A stretch of 8,480 nucleotides of DNA, from positions 1 through 8,480 of the forward strand of contig JALGWA010000035.1 of NCBI GenBank assembly GCA_025774425.1. Reading direction: 5' to 3'. The translations under genes and the position numbers were made by a program. Numbering within the stretch: position 1 is the stretch's first letter; every line of letters begins with the position of its first letter. Origin of the DNA: a bacterium. Lineage in GTDB: Bacteria > Arandabacterota > Arandabacteria > Arandabacterales > JALGWA01. Below the pieces are notes generated by a model that was not told where the DNA came from, searched no databases, and saw nothing but the letters and a program-made list of their open reading frames with translations. Below are positions 6,251-8,480 of this stretch, in pieces.

Positions 6251-7021
6251 TTGAACATCTACCGTGAGTTCGCCTACATCTACATGAAGGGGGACTACCC
6301 CCGCTTCAGCGAGCGCATGGCCACGCTCCTCCCGGCGATCCTAACGAAGTTCGGCACGGAGGCGCGCACCGTCCTCGACCTCGCGTGCGGGGAGGGCAGC
6401 TTCGCCGTCGCCATGGCCGGGCGCGGTTACGCCGTGACCGGCGTGGACAACTCGGCCGATATGCTGAGGCTCGCCCGCGAGAAGGCGGCGGAAGCCGGCC
6501 GCCGAATCGAGTTCATCGAACAGGACATGCGGGTGTTGTCTTTCGAGGACCGCTTCGACCTCGCGACCTGCTGGTTCGACAGTCTCAACTACCTGCTCGA
6601 GACGGACGACATCCTGGCATGCTACTCGTGCGTCCACAGGGCCCTCAAGCCCGGCGGACTCTTCGTATTCGACATGAACACGGTATACGGCCTGGGCGTC
6701 CTGTGGCAGAAGAGACCCTGCGAAGTCTGCCAGGACACCGACGAGTTCTTCGAGGTCCACCGCAAGTCCTATGACTACGAGAGCAACATCGCCGAGATGA
6801 GGATCACGGGCTTCATCAGGATGAACGAGACCTGGATGCGCGTGGACGAAGAACACCGGGAACGCGGTTACACCCTCGGCGAGATACATTCGAACCTCAG
6901 GAGCTCGGGCTTCGAGGTGCTGGCTACCTGGGACAATCCCGAGGAGATGACCGAACCCAAGCCCGGGAGCGGCAGGGTCTGGGTCGTCGCCCGGAAGCCC
7001 GCGAAGGGCGGCCCGGCATGA
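6251..7021 (+). CDS. Class I SAM-dependent methyltransferase
   Basis: A 256-aa soluble Rossmann-fold methyltransferase. Motif I is VLDLACGEGSFA (about 41-52) and the acidic residue after strand 2 is D66 in VTGVDNSADML. Motif IV-like DLATCWFDSLNYLL and the post-motif ALKPGGLFVFDMN follow in the usual order. I favour TTG 6251 as the start, because GAGGGG (6237-6242) sits 8 nt upstream and the protein then begins NIYREFAYIY, a common N-terminus in this family. GTG 6242 would add three residues but overlaps that site. The gene ends in an ATGA overlap with the membrane-protein frame (7018-7021). Class I folds modify many substrates, and neither the C-terminal half nor the neighbours identify this one. 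The fold is certain; the substrate is unknown. Confidence 0.9.
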   Translation: MNIYREFAYIYMKGDYPRFSERMATLLPAILTKFGTEARTVLDLACGEGSFAVAMAGRGYAVTGVDNSADMLRLAREKAAEAGRRIEFIEQDMRVLSFEDRFDLATCWFDSLNYLLETDDILACYSCVHRALKPGGLFVFDMNTVYGLGVLWQKRPCEVCQDTDEFFEVHRKSYDYESNIAEMRITGFIRMNETWMRVDEEHRERGYTLGEIHSNLRSSGFEVLATWDNPEEMTEPKPGSGRVWVVARKPAKGGPA

Positions 7022-8480
7022 CGGGGTCGGAGCTCAAGATGCACAATCCGAGCCCGGGAGGCGGGGCGCCGTCTCCGCGCGGGACTCCGTGCCTCCGCAG
7101 GCCCGTGACCATAGTAGTCCTCGCAGTCCTCCTGGCCATCGGCGCCTTCCACTGGGCGTGGTTCGTCAACTTCGGAAACGTCACCTTCAGGATTCACGAC
7201 TGGGGCCAGGAGCACGTCTACTACTCGGTTTTGAGGCAGGCCGTGAACACGGGGAGCCCGCCGTTCCACATGTCGTTGCGCTTCCACCAGACCGACAGGT
7301 TCATGTCCATCCCGGACACCAATTTCATGCCGTGGGTGCTCGCCCTGCCGGCGATGAGCACGGGCGGCTTCATAATGATGGACCTTCTCATTCTCTATGC
7401 GCTGGGGTTCGCCGGCTCGGTTCTCCTGATGAGGAAGTACGGCCTCTCGCTCCTGCCGTTCGCACTCTTCTTCCTCCTGTTCAACTTCAACGGCCACATC
7501 GTGGCACATCTCGCGGTCGGCCACACCGCCTGGAGCGGCTACTTCCTGCTGCCCTTCTTCTTCCTGTTCCTGCTCGAGGCGCTCGAGACCGACGGGTCAT
7601 GGCGGGCGTCTTTCATGCTCGCCTTCGTCCTCTTCGCCATGATGCTCAAGGGTTCGTTCCACTTGTACACGTGGTGCCTGATGTTTCTCGTCCTGCTCGT
7701 CATTTTCAGCTGGAAGTACGCGAAGCCGCTCTTGGGAACCGTCGCCGCCAGCGCGTTCCTCTCGGCATTCAAGCTGATCCCCGCCGCATACACGCTTCTC
7801 GGCCGCGGAGAGAAGTTCATATGGTCCTACCCGACTTTCCGCGACCTCGTCGACGCCATGATCACCATCCGGTTCGAGGCCCCTGCGCGCCTCCGCTACT
7901 GGGGAAACGCCGGTTGGTGGGAGTTCGATATGTACGTCGGCCTGGTCGGCCTCGCCGTTCTCATCTACTTCGGCGTGGTGTTGAGATTCTCGCGGAGCGA
8001 CGACCTCGAGGGTGTGAAGTACGGAGCCCTCGACTTTCCCATGCTGTTCATGGTGCTGCTTTCGGTCAGCTATTTCCACGCCTTCTTAACCCGGCTTCCC
8101 ATCCCGCTCCTACGCGGTGAGCGGGTCGCAACAAGGTTCGTGCTCCTCCCGGTGATGACGCTCGCACTCCTCTCGTCATTCCGGCTGGCGAGGATGCTTG
8201 AGAGGGTCGGCGGGGACATCAAGGTCAGAATCCTGGGAGTCGCCACGCTGGCCGCGATGGCGCTCGCCTTCCTCGACCACTCCTACCTGTGGTCGGTCAA
8301 GCGCCTCGAGCGCGTCACCAGCCTAAAGGCGCCCCCGCCGGTGGTCAGCCTCATGGTGCGCGACGACTCCGGCTATAAGCTCACCGTGGTCATCGGCCTG
8401 GCAATAACCCTCGCGGCGCTAACGGCCCTCGCCTACGCCCTTCTCCGGTCCAGAGCGGGGAAGAGCCCTCGACGGCGACC
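7018..8480 (+). CDS. Polytopic membrane protein, possible GT-C-type glycosyltransferase, 3' partial
   Basis: An open frame from ATG 7018 to the window end (487 codons, no stop). ATG 7018 overlaps the preceding TGA (ATGA) and has AAGGG 9 nt upstream. ATG 7039 and GTG 7105 are alternatives, since codons 1-29 are Pro/Gly-rich and include the 26-bp repeat. About 11-12 hydrophobic segments are visible: near 30-50, 118-138, 143-157, 172-189, 198-210, 215-232, 238-258, 305-322, 341-357, 374-391, 404-419 and 455-476. After the first is a polar loop with HDWGQEH (D61, E65), like the acidic first loop of GT-C lipid-sugar-dependent glycosyltransferases. FNGHIVAHLAVGH (157-169), GWWEFDMYVG (299-308) and RGERVATRF (366-374) resemble conserved stretches of large uncharacterised or YfhO-like membrane proteins. 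The basic C-terminal run (RSRAGKSPRRR) suggests the end is near the window edge. Membrane topology is secure; the glycosyltransferase role is a guess. Confidence 0.8.
   Translation, partial: MTGSELKMHNPSPGGGAPSPRGTPCLRRPVTIVVLAVLLAIGAFHWAWFVNFGNVTFRIHDWGQEHVYYSVLRQAVNTGSPPFHMSLRFHQTDRFMSIPDTNFMPWVLALPAMSTGGFIMMDLLILYALGFAGSVLLMRKYGLSLLPFALFFLLFNFNGHIVAHLAVGHTAWSGYFLLPFFFLFLLEALETDGSWRASFMLAFVLFAMMLKGSFHLYTWCLMFLVLLVIFSWKYAKPLLGTVAASAFLSAFKLIPAAYTLLGRGEKFIWSYPTFRDLVDAMITIRFEAPARLRYWGNAGWWEFDMYVGLVGLAVLIYFGVVLRFSRSDDLEGVKYGALDFPMLFMVLLSVSYFHAFLTRLPIPLLRGERVATRFVLLPVMTLALLSSFRLARMLERVGGDIKVRILGVATLAAMALAFLDHSYLWSVKRLERVTSLKAPPPVVSLMVRDDSGYKLTVVIGLAITLAALTALAYALLRSRAGKSPRRR
7023..7048 (+). repeat. 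26-bp dispersed repeat, copy 2
   Basis: Begins GGGGTCGGAGCTCAA and ends ATGCACAATC, starting 2 nt after the methyltransferase stop. It has 24/26 identity to 6065-6090. If the membrane protein starts at ATG 7018, this copy is translated as GSELKMHN near its N-terminus; if that gene starts at GTG 7105, the copy is intergenic like copy 1. No matching right-hand end or hairpin follows, so the full element seen around copy 1 is not repeated here. Confidence 0.7.

Noticed and set aside
7089..8120. Arg/Pro-rich + strand frame of 343 codons
   Set aside because: It is out of frame with the clear membrane protein, which gives many hydrophobic segments and runs to the window end.

Overview
This is a GC-rich bacterial window (roughly 60-65% G+C by eye) with all genes on the + strand and no RNA genes or CRISPR. 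Frequent AGG and ATA codons sit beside a strong G/C bias. The Hrb/flavodiiron/ferritin-like gene set suggests an anaerobe or microaerophile that needs to remove O2, NO or peroxide. The lineage cannot be fixed from the sequence; Desulfobacterota-like bacteria or an uncultured high-GC phylum would both fit.

Layout. (1) 1-2460: the 3' part of a large protein. It has an SPFH/prohibitin-like tail at the window edge, an alkaline-phosphatase-superfamily (type I phosphodiesterase) domain and nine TPR repeats. (2) 2461-2589: a compact, relatively AT-rich control region. It carries a perfect TTGACA -35 box and two related inverted repeats of the form TGCA-N6-TGCA, about 84 bp apart on either side of the promoter. 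(3) 2590-3456: a Xer-like tyrosine recombinase with the Tyr nucleophile intact but at least two catalytic-core positions substituted. (4) 3560-6057: a three-gene redox cassette. It encodes high-molecular-weight rubredoxin (flavin reductase fused to rubredoxin), an A-type flavodiiron protein with all metal ligands, and a ferritin-like diiron protein. (5) 6058-6250: a non-coding stretch with a 26-bp repeat, a strong hairpin and short terminal inverted repeats, resembling a small non-autonomous element. (6) 6251-7021: a class I SAM methyltransferase. It overlaps by ATGA (7) a polytopic membrane protein that runs off the right edge and whose first codons contain the second copy of the 26-bp repeat.

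How they work together. In the central cassette, electrons from reduced pyridine nucleotide would pass through the FMN and rubredoxin domains of Hrb to the flavodiiron protein, which reduces O2 or NO. The ferritin-like protein is a plausible peroxide- or iron-handling partner. The Moorella Hrb/FprA pair is the known precedent. The methyltransferase and membrane protein look translationally coupled, but their substrate is unknown.

The most notable new-looking details are the substituted recombinase active site beside its dif-like or operator-like repeats, the internal ribosome-binding site that could yield free rubredoxin from inside hrb, and the two copies of the 26-bp repeat placed just after stop codons.
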